64,000 nucleotides of DNA. Origin: ECT2AJA-110-A sp035399845 (GTDB lineage: Bacteria > Planctomycetota > Phycisphaerae > UBA1845 > UTPLA1). Below the pieces are notes generated by a model, which saw nothing but the letters and a program-made list of their open reading frames with translations, was not told the origin of the DNA and ran no database searches. Shown here in pieces: positions 1 to 8,711 of the stretch. Position numbers and translations under genes: made by a program. Where the stretch lies: the NCBI GenBank assembly GCA_035399845.1, contig DAOPJV010000029.1, forward strand, positions 13,164 to 77,163, read 5' to 3'. The first letter of the stretch is position 1; the number at the start of each line of letters is the position of its first letter.

Positions 1-1089
1 CTGCGCGACGAGTCCACGGACCAGCAGCGGGCGACTGTCGACATCATCTCGCGCAACGGCGAGCACCTGTTGAACGTGATCAACGATATCCTCGACCTGA
101 CCAAGGTCGAGACGGGGCGATTCCGGATGACCCGCTCAGAGGTCGCGCCGCTCCAGATCATCAACGACGTCATCGCTGACTACCGTCGCCAGGCGCTGGA
201 GAAACATCTTCAACTGGGTTCGCGGCTGGTGACGACGACGCCTCCCACGATCTCGACGGACCCGGTTCGATTCCGCCAGATCCTGACGAACCTGATCAGC
301 AACGCAATCAAATTCACGGAACAGGGATCGATTGACCTCGAAATTTCCTACCTCCCGCCACCGGCCGACCTGTTCTCCATCGATATCGTCGACACGGGAA
401 TCGGCATCAACGACGATCACGTGGAGCGGCTGTTCCGACCCTTCTCCCAGGTGGACACGTCGATGTCCCGCAGCTTCGGCGGAACGGGACTGGGGTTGAT
501 CATCGCCCGCCGCTTCGCAGAGATGCTGGGGGGCGACGTGACAATCGTCAGCTCAGAGCCCGGCAGGGGATCCCGCTTCCGCTGCAGAATCGCCGCGAAC
601 ACGGACGCCATCGCCAGACCAACCACGAGCGAGACGCCGGCACAGTCCCGTGGCGCCACGAGCGCGAACGCGTCAGAAAGCGACGCGGACGCCATCCGTG
701 GTCTGCACATCCTCTTCGTGGAGGACGGTCCGGACAATCGCCGACTCGTCTCGCACATTCTCAAGAAGCGAGGCGCCGGCGTGACAATCGCCGAGAATGG
801 ACAGATCGCGGTCGACATGTTCGAGCGTTCGCTCCCCGGCGCCGACACGTTCGACGCGATTCTGATGGACATGCAGATGCCCGTGATGGACGGCTACACG
901 GCGACGGCGCGATTGCGCGAGATGAATGTGCGGACGCCGATCATTGCGCTGACCGCGCACGCGATGACGGGAGATCGCGAGAAGTGCATCGCCGCAGGCT
1001 GTGACGACTACGCGACGAAGCCGATCTCGCCGAAGGAACTGGTCCGCATCATCGCCTCCCACGTCCGCAAATCGGCCGTGTCCGGTTAG
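1..1089 (+). CDS. Hybrid sensor histidine kinase, C-terminal part (5' end outside window)
   Basis: The reading frame is open from base 1, so the N-terminus and the phosphorylated histidine lie upstream. What remains is the end of a HisKA dimerisation helix (HLLNVINDILDLTKVE), then a HATPase domain. The HATPase has an N-box (LISNAIKFTEQG), a G1 box (DTGIGI) and a G2 box (GGTGLGL). A spacer rich in Thr, Ser and Ala leads to a receiver domain near residue 235. The receiver starts with LHILFVED and has its phospho-acceptor Asp at about residue 290 (LMDMQMPVMDGY) and the conserved Lys in ATKPIS. This is a membrane or cytosolic sensor kinase with an attached receiver, probably passing phosphate to a separate HPt protein or regulator. 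Its signal and target are not visible. The stop is followed by a promoter-like region for the next gene. Confidence 0.93.
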   Translation: MRDESTDQQRATVDIISRNGEHLLNVINDILDLTKVETGRFRMTRSEVAPLQIINDVIADYRRQALEKHLQLGSRLVTTTPPTISTDPVRFRQILTNLISNAIKFTEQGSIDLEISYLPPPADLFSIDIVDTGIGINDDHVERLFRPFSQVDTSMSRSFGGTGLGLIIARRFAEMLGGDVTIVSSEPGRGSRFRCRIAANTDAIARPTTSETPAQSRGATSANASESDADAIRGLHILFVEDGPDNRRLVSHILKKRGAGVTIAENGQIAVDMFERSLPGADTFDAILMDMQMPVMDGYTATARLREMNVRTPIIALTAHAMTGDREKCIAAGCDDYATKPISPKELVRIIASHVRKSAVSG

Positions 1090-1144
1090 CGATCGGGCGA
1101 TCCGTCGGGCGATGGCTCGCCGACAACCTCCTGAGCCCCGAAAG

Positions 1145-1204
1145 TTGTATCCACGGCGCCTGTCGGCGTACAATAGAGGACCTGGGTGAATCCGCGAATT
1201 CACC
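1145..1204 (+). promoter_or_regulatory. Putative promoter and 5' hairpin of the M4 protease gene
   Basis: TTGTAT at 1145-1150 and TACAAT at 1169-1174 are separated by 18 bases, close to a sigma-70 promoter. A short hairpin follows in the predicted leader, with arms GGTGAAT (1185-1191) and ATTCACC (1198-1204) and a 6-nt loop. The protease start lies about 90 bases downstream of the -10 box. This rests on motif matching alone. Confidence 0.4.
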
Positions 1205-1271
1205 ACGAACGCGCAGCCTCGGGGATCTCCCGGGATCGCTGCGCCAGCCAGGGACCCGGTGGAGTGGAACA

Positions 1272-4232
1272 TTGAAGAATCACGCCAATCGCAGCCATGC
1301 GACATCGTTTTTGACTTCTCAGACAACCAGCAGGGGCCGAGGGCCGCGTGGCCGACGCGCCGGCGCCCTGACGCTCGCCTGCGCGCTGATCGCCACAACA
1401 ACGGCGCTGGCCGCCAACGAGCCGAGTATTCGCCGCTCGGCGAGGACCGGCGTTGCGCAGTTCCTGTCAGCGCCTGACGGCCCGATCCAGCCGGCGCCGG
1501 GAGCGAACCGGCGTGGCGCCGACGCGGCCATCGATCGATTCGGCGCGTCGTTCGGCATCGCGGACGCCTCCGCGCAGTTGCGGGAGATCAAGCGGGAGAC
1601 CGACGCATTCGGATACGTTCACACGAGCTATCAGCAGATCCACGCGGGCATCGACGTCTTCTCCGGCATCCTGCGCGTCCACGAAAACGCGGCCGGCGCC
1701 CTGGTCGCGATGAACGGCGATATCTACCCCATCTCGGCCAAGCTCGAGACGACACCGGCGATCTCCGCCGACGACGCCGTCGCCTCGTGCCTGGCCGATC
1801 TGCGAATCGATCGGGCCGACACGGAGCGAAGCGACCTGGTCATCGTCGATCCGGGCTGGTACGGCGATCCGTCGATCGGACCTCGGCTCAGTTACCACGT
1901 CATCCTGTCGCGACTGACGCCGCCATTGCGCGAGGCGTTTTTCGTGGACGCCGCCAACGGTGAGATTCTCGATCAATGGACGATGCTGCACTCGGCGCGC
2001 GTGCGACAGATCTACGACGGCCAGGGCGGCGGCAGCCTGCCCGGCTCGCTGTCACGCGCCGAGGGCGATCCCGTTGTCGTGTCGCCCGAGGATGTCAATC
2101 GCGCCTACGACTATTACGCCGATGTCTATGACTATTACTTCAACGCCTTCGGCCGGGACAGCATCGACGGCGCCGGCATGCCAATGATCGCGACGGTCAA
2201 TTCAACGTTTCCCTCCTGCCCGAACGCACAATGGAACGGCTCCCAGATGATCTTCTGCGATGGCGCCGTGACGGACGACATCGTCGGACACGAACTGACA
2301 CATGGCGTGACTCAGTTCACGGCGGACCTGATCTACCAGAACCAGTCGGGGCAGCTCAACGAGTCCTTCTCCGACGTCTTCGGCGAACTCATTGATCTCT
2401 ACAACGGCGGCGCCGAAGTCGCGGGCCCTCCGACGGCCACGCCGTTCGGCGCCCATCCGACGGGCGGCGGTCTCGACACACCGAACACGCTGCGCGACAC
2501 GGACTGCAGCCTGTCGTCGGAAGGTCATCCCGACGGCGTTCGCTGGCTGATGGGTGAGGAAGCCACGATTTTCGGCGGCGCGATTCGCGATATGTGGAAC
2601 CCCGCGTGCTTCAACGATCCGGACTTCGCGAACAGTGTCCTGCAGACCTGCCCGTCCATCGACAGCGGCGGCGTCCACTCCGGCAGCGGCGTTCCCAATC
2701 ACGCGTTCGCCATGCTGACGGACGGCAAGACCTTCAATGGCTATACGATCAACGGCATCGGTCCCATCAAGTCCGGCGCCGTCTGGTATCGCGCGTTGTC
2801 GGAATACCTCACGCCCGCCTCAGACTTCGACTCGGCGTTCCCGCTCTTCATTCAGGCGGCGAATGACCTGGTCGGCATTGACCTGAACGACCCGCGCACG
2901 GGAATGCCGTCGGGCGTGTCCATCACGGCCGCCGATGTCCTGGAAGTTGAGAAGGCGCTGCTCGCCGTCGAGATGAACACGAGCGGCGCGTGCGGCGCCA
3001 GCGACGACGTGCTCAGCGGCATTGAGCCGGCGCGATGCGGCGCTCGACAGACAATCTTCGCCGACGACTTCGAGACGGGCGCCGTCGGCTGGACCGTCTT
3101 CAACTCCGGCCCTCCCACGCCCTATGACTGGACGCTGACGACGTCTCCGCTGCCGATGAACGTCGCCGGCGTCGCCTGGTTCTGTGCCGACGCGGACGTC
3201 GGCGACTGTTCCGGGCAGGATGAATCGGGAACGCACTCGCTGGTCAGCCCGATGATCGCGATCCCGATGTCCGCCGAACATCCGCGCGTTTCTTTCCGGC
3301 ATCTCGTCGGAACCGAGGGCGCCTGGGACGGCGGCAACCTCAAAATCAACGTCAATGGCGGCGGCTGGCAGGTTCTGCCGCGCGAAGCCTACACGTTCAA
3401 CGCGACGAACGCGCCGCTGAACAGTGTCGCCCAGAGCAGCACGAATCCCCTTGCCGGCGAGCCCGGCTGGACAGGCGGCGGCGGTCCCTGGGGACGCTCG
3501 ATCGCCGATCTGGCGGCGTTCGTTTCGCCGGGCGATTCCGTCCAGTTCCGATTTGAATTCGGCAAGGACGGCTGCACGGGGGGCAGCGGCTGGTACGTCG
3601 ATGACTTTGAATGCTACAACTGCATTGACTGCGACAACGACACGGCGGCCGATATCGACGCCTTCCGATTCGCAATCTCGACGGGACCTCAGGGCAACAT
3701 CGGCGATGGTCAGCCGCAGATCTTCGTGATTTCGGCGCCACCCGCGGCGGCGGGAGATGTCGAACTGCGGGCGAACGCCAGGGGCGACTTCTCATCGAAC
3801 GAGGAGTTCCTGGATGTCGATCTGAACGGGACGCTCGTCGCGACGCTGTTTGCGACCAACGGGGCCGACTGTCCCAACACACCCGAATCGGAACTCCTGA
3901 TCATTCCGGCGGCGACGTTCAATGCGGCGCTGGCCGGCGGCGACGCTACGATCACGCTGATCGCCAGCGGCGCCGTGAACCCGGGCCTGACGACGGGCGC
4001 CTGTCGGGGCGAGTCCTTTGTCGCGTTGTCGATTCAGTACGACCTGGCGGCGCCGGACTGCGACGGTGACCTGGCCCTCGACGCCTGCCAGCGGGCCGAT
4101 CTCACGATCGCTGATTTTGTGGACGCCCTGATCACACAGGTCGGCGCGACATGCATCCACGACTTCAACGATGACGGACAGGTCGACGGCCGTGACATCC
4201 AGGACTTTGTGACGGATCGCCTCACGCCCTGA
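1272..4232 (+). CDS. Secreted M4 (thermolysin-like) metalloprotease with dockerin-like C-terminus
   Basis: The predicted protein has 986 residues. A TTG start at 1272 is preceded by GGAG; the N-terminus has a basic, then hydrophobic stretch (ALTLACALIATTTALA) that looks like a long signal peptide. Residues of about 50-220 resemble the FTP/PepSY propeptide of thermolysins. The catalytic domain has the zinc motif HELTH at residues 340-344, followed by the third-ligand motif NESFSDVFGE, which is diagnostic of M4 peptidases. About 350 further residues contain a beta-sandwich-like region with CxNC and CDND motifs. The last 50 residues (CDGDLALDACQ, then DFNDDGQVDGRDIQDF) resemble the calcium-binding dockerin-type repeats found at the ends of planctomycete exoproteins. 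Likely role: extracellular protein degradation. The sequence supports the M4 call strongly; the C-terminal assignment is weaker. Confidence 0.92.
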   Translation: MKNHANRSHATSFLTSQTTSRGRGPRGRRAGALTLACALIATTTALAANEPSIRRSARTGVAQFLSAPDGPIQPAPGANRRGADAAIDRFGASFGIADASAQLREIKRETDAFGYVHTSYQQIHAGIDVFSGILRVHENAAGALVAMNGDIYPISAKLETTPAISADDAVASCLADLRIDRADTERSDLVIVDPGWYGDPSIGPRLSYHVILSRLTPPLREAFFVDAANGEILDQWTMLHSARVRQIYDGQGGGSLPGSLSRAEGDPVVVSPEDVNRAYDYYADVYDYYFNAFGRDSIDGAGMPMIATVNSTFPSCPNAQWNGSQMIFCDGAVTDDIVGHELTHGVTQFTADLIYQNQSGQLNESFSDVFGELIDLYNGGAEVAGPPTATPFGAHPTGGGLDTPNTLRDTDCSLSSEGHPDGVRWLMGEEATIFGGAIRDMWNPACFNDPDFANSVLQTCPSIDSGGVHSGSGVPNHAFAMLTDGKTFNGYTINGIGPIKSGAVWYRALSEYLTPASDFDSAFPLFIQAANDLVGIDLNDPRTGMPSGVSITAADVLEVEKALLAVEMNTSGACGASDDVLSGIEPARCGARQTIFADDFETGAVGWTVFNSGPPTPYDWTLTTSPLPMNVAGVAWFCADADVGDCSGQDESGTHSLVSPMIAIPMSAEHPRVSFRHLVGTEGAWDGGNLKINVNGGGWQVLPREAYTFNATNAPLNSVAQSSTNPLAGEPGWTGGGGPWGRSIADLAAFVSPGDSVQFRFEFGKDGCTGGSGWYVDDFECYNCIDCDNDTAADIDAFRFAISTGPQGNIGDGQPQIFVISAPPAAAGDVELRANARGDFSSNEEFLDVDLNGTLVATLFATNGADCPNTPESELLIIPAATFNAALAGGDATITLIASGAVNPGLTTGACRGESFVALSIQYDLAAPDCDGDLALDACQRADLTIADFVDALITQVGATCIHDFNDDGQVDGRDIQDFVTDRLTP

Positions 4233-4258
4233 GTCACGGGACGCCGGCGCCTCGTGAC
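4233..4258 (+). terminator. Hairpin just after the protease stop
   Basis: GTCACGGGACG and CGCCTCGTGAC can pair over 11 positions with one mismatch and one G-U pair around a CCGG loop, starting at the base after the stop codon. No T-run follows, so it is an atypical terminator or an mRNA-stabilising hairpin. Confidence 0.35.
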
Positions 4259-4321
4259 CCGCGCAACGCCGCCCGTTGCCCTTGTGGCCAACAGCGTCGA
4301 TGATCCCCGTGACTCTGGATC

Positions 4322-5749
4322 ATGGGAGCGGCGTTGCGCGAGTCGAATCATGGCACATCTCGGATCCGTCGTCTGATTGTCCTGGCGGCGCTGTCGCTGT
4401 CGGTCGGACTGACGATGTACAAGGCCGCCGTCGCGCCAATCACGTACGACGAGGCGTATACCTATCTGCGGTTCGCTCGGCGCCACACGGGCGAAATCCT
4501 CAGCGATTACGAATACCCCAACAACCACATACTGCACACGCTCGCCGTAAGGGCGAGCACGCGCGTCTTCGGGGACGACGCCTGGGCGATTCGCCTGCCC
4601 GGCGCACTGGGAGGCGTCGCCCTGCTTGCCGGTGTCGTCGCGCTGGCGCGGCGTTTCAGGGAGCCGATCCGAACGGCGTGGCCCGTCGGCGTCGCGATGA
4701 CGCCTGTCGTCATGGAATACAACGGGCTGGCTCGCGGCTACAGCCTCGGCGCCGCGGCGTGTGTGTGGGCGGCGTGGCTGATCATCGTCGCCCTGGAAGA
4801 CGCCGCGGCGGAAAGACCGCGGAGTCGGGCGCACGGCGCCCGTCTGATCGCGGCGGGCCTGCTGCTCGGCGCCGCCCTCGGCTGCGTTCCGACATTCGGT
4901 CTCTTCGTCGCCGGGTTGCTCGCCGCCACGGCGACGATTCGATTCCTGGCCGTACGACCCGTTCGATTCCCGGCGGCGCTGGCGGACGGCGCGCTGATCG
5001 TCGCCGGACTCGCGCCGGTGGTTTTCGTCGTCTACAGCCGCGTGCGCCTCAAGCCGCGTGAATGGCCGTGGGGACTCAGCGACTGGCCATCCTGCAATCA
5101 CGCATTCTGGGAACACACGCTCGCGTGGCCGTCGCTCGGCGCCACGGCGGCGCTTGCCCTGTCCGCCATCGTCGTACTGGCGACGCTGACGAGTCTCATC
5201 ACAGCTCGACGCGCGGGCATGGCGGAGCGACTGCTTCCGCTGACGCTGACGTTCGGCGTCGTCACGCTCGGCCTGGCGGTCAGCGGACTGAAGACTGTCT
5301 GGCCGCTTCCGCGAACCATTCACTGGCTGGCGCCGTTGAGCCTGTTGGTCACGCTGATTTTCATTCGCGTCGTCCTGCGACGTCAACGCCTGTGCGACGT
5401 TGTCGTCTTCGTCCTGGTAAGCGCACTCGCCATCCGGAGTGTTGCACGCTGGGACAGCCGGCGATACGCGGGCTGGGAAGACAACGCCGCGATTCCGACG
5501 CTGGTCGACGCGATTGAACAGGATGCGACGACGGCGGGCCGCCGGAACATCACGATCCGCATTCCGTGGACCTTTGATGTGCTTGTCGACTACGCGCTGC
5601 GCCGAGACGCCCGGCGCGACTGGCGAATCACGACGGCTGACGACGCGGACGCCGACTACGCGATCGTCGCCGCGAACGCCGGCGCCCCGACAGGCCAGAC
5701 GCTTGTCGTTGACCCATCGTCCGGCGCGAAGGCGCTGCGTCTGAAGTAG
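4322..5749 (+). CDS. GT-C type integral membrane glycosyltransferase-like protein
   Basis: A 475-residue polytopic membrane protein. The N-terminal segment (LIVLAALSLSVGLTMYKAAVAPI) is followed by YDEAYTY, which matches the first-loop acidic motif of GT-C enzymes such as the ArnT/PMT (GT39/GT83) and related families that use polyprenyl-phosphate sugars. About ten hydrophobic segments can be traced to around residue 380. A soluble C-terminal domain of about 90 residues ends with LVVDPSSGAKALRLK. Substrate and acceptor cannot be read from sequence. It stands alone between the protease and a small zinc-ribbon protein. The start ATG has only a weak ribosome-binding site. Confidence 0.7.
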   Translation: MGAALRESNHGTSRIRRLIVLAALSLSVGLTMYKAAVAPITYDEAYTYLRFARRHTGEILSDYEYPNNHILHTLAVRASTRVFGDDAWAIRLPGALGGVALLAGVVALARRFREPIRTAWPVGVAMTPVVMEYNGLARGYSLGAAACVWAAWLIIVALEDAAAERPRSRAHGARLIAAGLLLGAALGCVPTFGLFVAGLLAATATIRFLAVRPVRFPAALADGALIVAGLAPVVFVVYSRVRLKPREWPWGLSDWPSCNHAFWEHTLAWPSLGATAALALSAIVVLATLTSLITARRAGMAERLLPLTLTFGVVTLGLAVSGLKTVWPLPRTIHWLAPLSLLVTLIFIRVVLRRQRLCDVVVFVLVSALAIRSVARWDSRRYAGWEDNAAIPTLVDAIEQDATTAGRRNITIRIPWTFDVLVDYALRRDARRDWRITTADDADADYAIVAANAGAPTGQTLVVDPSSGAKALRLK

Positions 5750-5776
5750 CCGATCGCGCCGCGGAGGTCGCCAACC

Positions 5777-6334
5777 ATGTTGCTGCAATGTCCCAACTGC
5801 CGCCGCCGCGTCTCGTTCTATCGTTCAATCATCACGCCGGCGTGGTCGTCGTTTCCATGCGCCGGCTGCGGTTCGACGCTGTCCGTCTCCTTCGCGCGGC
5901 GCATCATGGCGGCTGCCCTGTGGGCGGCGATTTTCCTCTTCGCGGGCGAGTACCTTGGCATAAGTCGCTGGGGGCGCCTCATCTCCTACGCCCTTCTTGG
6001 CGTGTCGCTCATCGTCACGCTCTGTCTCTTTGAGAAGATCACACTCGTGGACCGTCGGGAATTCACGTGTCTCGAATGCGGATACAACCTGAAAGGGCTG
6101 ACTGAATCTCGCTGCCCCGAATGCGGCGCGGCGTTTGACCCGTCGGAAATCGAGCAGATTCGCGCCAGGATCGGTCTGCGACGAGCGCCGCCCAAAGGTC
6201 GATGGATGGCCATCGGCGCCGTCCTGTTGCTGGCGGCCTTCGTGACGGGGAGCTTCATTGCGTGGCGCAATATGGCGCGACGGGCGCCAACAACCACAAC
6301 CACGTCGGCGCCGGCGAGCGCCCCGGCGCTTTGA
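5777..6334 (+). CDS. Zinc-ribbon membrane protein
   Basis: A 185-residue protein with a good ribosome-binding site (GGAGG about 10 bases before the ATG). It opens with a CPNC...CAGC zinc ribbon (residues 4-33). Two transmembrane helices follow (about 42-82), then a second ribbon, CLECGYNLKGL...CPECG (about 96-115). A third membrane helix (about 140-160) and a short Thr/Ala/Ser-rich tail complete it. The second ribbon is the same type as in three proteins at 60482-63751. Function unknown; the family is common in Phycisphaerae-like genomes as far as I know. Confidence 0.75.
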   Translation: MLLQCPNCRRRVSFYRSIITPAWSSFPCAGCGSTLSVSFARRIMAAALWAAIFLFAGEYLGISRWGRLISYALLGVSLIVTLCLFEKITLVDRREFTCLECGYNLKGLTESRCPECGAAFDPSEIEQIRARIGLRRAPPKGRWMAIGAVLLLAAFVTGSFIAWRNMARRAPTTTTTSAPASAPAL

Positions 6335-6511
6335 ATCGGCCGCCCTCGGCGGCGGATTCCGCCGGCGACGCCCCGAACGCTTATTTCCCTACCATTCCTC
6401 GTGCGATTCGCGAATAATACGCGCACGCGTGTCGGCGCCGCCGAATGACCTGCGCCGCATCCCTTCGTGCGCCCGTCGGGTCGATCGCCATCCGCCAGAA
6501 AGGACGTCCGT

Positions 6512-8362
6512 TTGCTCGCCAGCAGCCATACCGGTTCGATCGCCGTTTCCCTGGCGATGATTCTCATCCTCGGCGTCGGTTCACAATGGCTCGCCTGGCG
6601 TGTCGGTCTGCCCTCGATCCTCCTGCTGCTGACGGCCGGCGTCGTGGCCGGTCCCTGGCAGGGATGGCTGGAACCTGACGCGCTGTTCGGCGATCTGCTC
6701 CTGCCCGCCGTCTCGCTGGCGGTCGCGCTGATCCTGTACGAGGGCGGTCTCTCCCTGAAAGTCTCCGAGCTGAAGAAAGTCGGCGCCGTCGTGCGCAATC
6801 TCGTCTCGATCGGCGCCGCCGTCACATGGATCGGCAGCGCCACGGCGGCGCATTTCGTGCTCGGCCTGTCGATGCCGCTGTCGGCGCTGCTCGGCGCCGT
6901 GCTCGTCGTCACGGGCCCGACCGTGATCGGACCGCTGCTGCGACACATTCGGCCGACCGGCGCCGTCGGCTCCATCCTGAAATGGGAAGGCATCGTCATC
7001 GATCCGATCGGCGCGCTGGCCGCGGTCCTCATCTTCGAGGCCCTGCTCATCGGCAAGGCGTCGACCGCGGCGGGGTTCGCCGCCGTAGCCGTCGGCAAGA
7101 CGATCCTGCTCGGCGGCGGCATCGGGGTCATCTCGGCCGCCCTGCTGACACTCGTCCTCGCCAAATTCTGGCTCGCCGACCATCTGCAGAACGCCGTGTC
7201 GCTCATGCTGGTCATCGCCGCCTTCACAGTCTCCAACCTCCTGCAGGAGGAGTCGGGGCTGCTCGCCGTCACTGTGATGGGCTTCGTCCTGGCGAATCAG
7301 AAAAAAGTGGACGTAGCGCACATCGTCGAGTTCAAGGAAAACCTGCAGGTGCTACTCATCTCGAGCCTGTTCGTGATCCTCGCGGCGCGACTGCGGCCCG
7401 AAGCGCTCCGGGAGGTCGGGGCGCGCGAAGTGCTGTTCGTCGTCCTGCTGATCATCGCCGTGCGCCCCATCAGCGTGTTCGCATCGACGATACGATCAAA
7501 GCTCACGCTTCGCGAAAAGCTGTTTCTCAGCTGGATGGCGCCGCGCGGCATCGTCGCCGCCGCCGTTGCCAGCGTGTTCGCCCTGCGGCTCGCCGAGAAC
7601 GGCTATGCGGGCGCGGAACGGATCGTCCCCGCCACGTTCTTCGTCATCATTGCGACGGTCGCCGTTTACGGACTGACGGCCGCGTTCGCCGCCCGATGGC
7701 TCAAACTGGCGGAGTCCAATCCTCAGGGGATTCTCTTCGTCGGCGCCCAGGACTGGGTCCAGCAGGCCGCGGCGCTGCTGAACGAGAAGAAGTTCCGCGT
7801 CTTCCTCGTGGACAATAACTGGGAAAACGTGAACGAGGCCCGCATGCGGGGGCTGTCGACCTACGCCGGCAGCATCCTCGACGAGAAGCTGCTGACGACG
7901 ATCGACCTCGGCGGCATCGGTCGCATCCTGGCCCTGACGCCGAACGACTGGGTCAACACGCTTGCGCTTCAGCGATTCGAACACGTCTTCGGCAAGGCGA
8001 ACTGCTATCAGCTTCCGCCGGAGGAAGACACGCTGAAACGTCGGGACGAGCACAAGCACATCCACGGCCGACTGCTGTTCGACGAAGCGGCGACGTATGA
8101 CGCCGTGCGCATGCGCGAGTTCGACGGGTACACGATCAAGGCGACACGGCTGAGCGAAGAGTTCACCTACGACGACTACCAGGAGCAGTATCGCCAGTCG
8201 GCGATGCCGATGTTCGTCATCGACACGCGGAATCGCCTGCATGTGATCACGGCGAAGGATGGCTACCAGCCGGAGGCGGGGCACACAATCATCGGCTTCG
8301 TGAAGGAGAGACGCCGCACGGATCCGACGACGCAGCGCGCCGGCAGACCCGCGCCGGCCTAG
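6512..8362 (+). CDS. CPA-type cation:proton antiporter with C-terminal RCK/TrkA-like domain
   Basis: I place the start at the TTG at 6512 (616 residues). It has AGAAAGGA seven bases upstream, and the longer in-frame extension to 6467 is hydrophilic and unlike the family. Residues of about 10-400 form roughly 12 transmembrane helices typical of the NhaP/CPA1-CPA2 Na+(K+)/H+ exchangers (for example LYEGGLSLKVSELK, VTGPTVIGPLLRH, EGIVIDPIGALAAV). The acidic ion-binding region lies around IDPIG. The C-terminal 200 residues start with ILFVGAQDWVQQAAALL and look like a nucleotide-binding TrkA-N/RCK domain that would gate transport. Role: pH and cation homeostasis at the inner membrane. The ion cannot be told from sequence. 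Confidence 0.88.
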   Translation: MLASSHTGSIAVSLAMILILGVGSQWLAWRVGLPSILLLLTAGVVAGPWQGWLEPDALFGDLLLPAVSLAVALILYEGGLSLKVSELKKVGAVVRNLVSIGAAVTWIGSATAAHFVLGLSMPLSALLGAVLVVTGPTVIGPLLRHIRPTGAVGSILKWEGIVIDPIGALAAVLIFEALLIGKASTAAGFAAVAVGKTILLGGGIGVISAALLTLVLAKFWLADHLQNAVSLMLVIAAFTVSNLLQEESGLLAVTVMGFVLANQKKVDVAHIVEFKENLQVLLISSLFVILAARLRPEALREVGAREVLFVVLLIIAVRPISVFASTIRSKLTLREKLFLSWMAPRGIVAAAVASVFALRLAENGYAGAERIVPATFFVIIATVAVYGLTAAFAARWLKLAESNPQGILFVGAQDWVQQAAALLNEKKFRVFLVDNNWENVNEARMRGLSTYAGSILDEKLLTTIDLGGIGRILALTPNDWVNTLALQRFEHVFGKANCYQLPPEEDTLKRRDEHKHIHGRLLFDEAATYDAVRMREFDGYTIKATRLSEEFTYDDYQEQYRQSAMPMFVIDTRNRLHVITAKDGYQPEAGHTIIGFVKERRRTDPTTQRAGRPAPA

Positions 8363-8395
8363 GCGCAGCGGCCCCGCAATGATATTCGCGCGCCA

Positions 8396-8543
8396 ACAGT
8401 AGGGTCCGCTGTGCGGACCATTCGCCGTGATTGCACGCCACCATTTCATGAACCAGGAAACGCCAGGTGATTCGGTGTTCGGGGCGCTTGCCAGAGATGC
8501 CCGCGCCGGATTGGCTCTTGGTCCGCACAGCGGACCCTGCACT
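8396..8543. repeat. Inverted pair of E palindromes (MITE-like), in the gap 8363-8711
   Basis: Element E (arms GGTCCGC and GCGGACC, loop TGT) occurs at 8403-8419. The reverse orientation occurs at 8520-8536. The flanks also match in inverted form (CAGTAGGGT on the left, ACCCTGCACTG on the right), so the pair bounds a unit of about 148 bp with terminal inverted repeats. The 100-base interior has no convincing gene. I see nothing else in 8544-8711 apart from the short leader of selD. Confidence 0.7.
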
Positions 8544-8711
8544 GAGGACGCACAACGCATCCGAGTGACTTCGGCGCCGACCGCCATCGACGCGCCACTG
8601 GCCCCCTCGCCGGCGCTCGCGGTCCGGTTCGACGCCTCAACTTTCAATCGGCGGTTCCGCGTTCGGCGCGGCGGATGGCGTGCGCCGGCGCGGCGCTCTA
8701 CACTTTCTTCC

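Noticed and set aside
4034..5788. Minus-strand open frame of 584 codons over the protease end and the GT-C gene
   Set aside because: The translation is rich in Arg, Gln and Asp with no hydrophobic core or motif. The plus-strand genes have clear family features.
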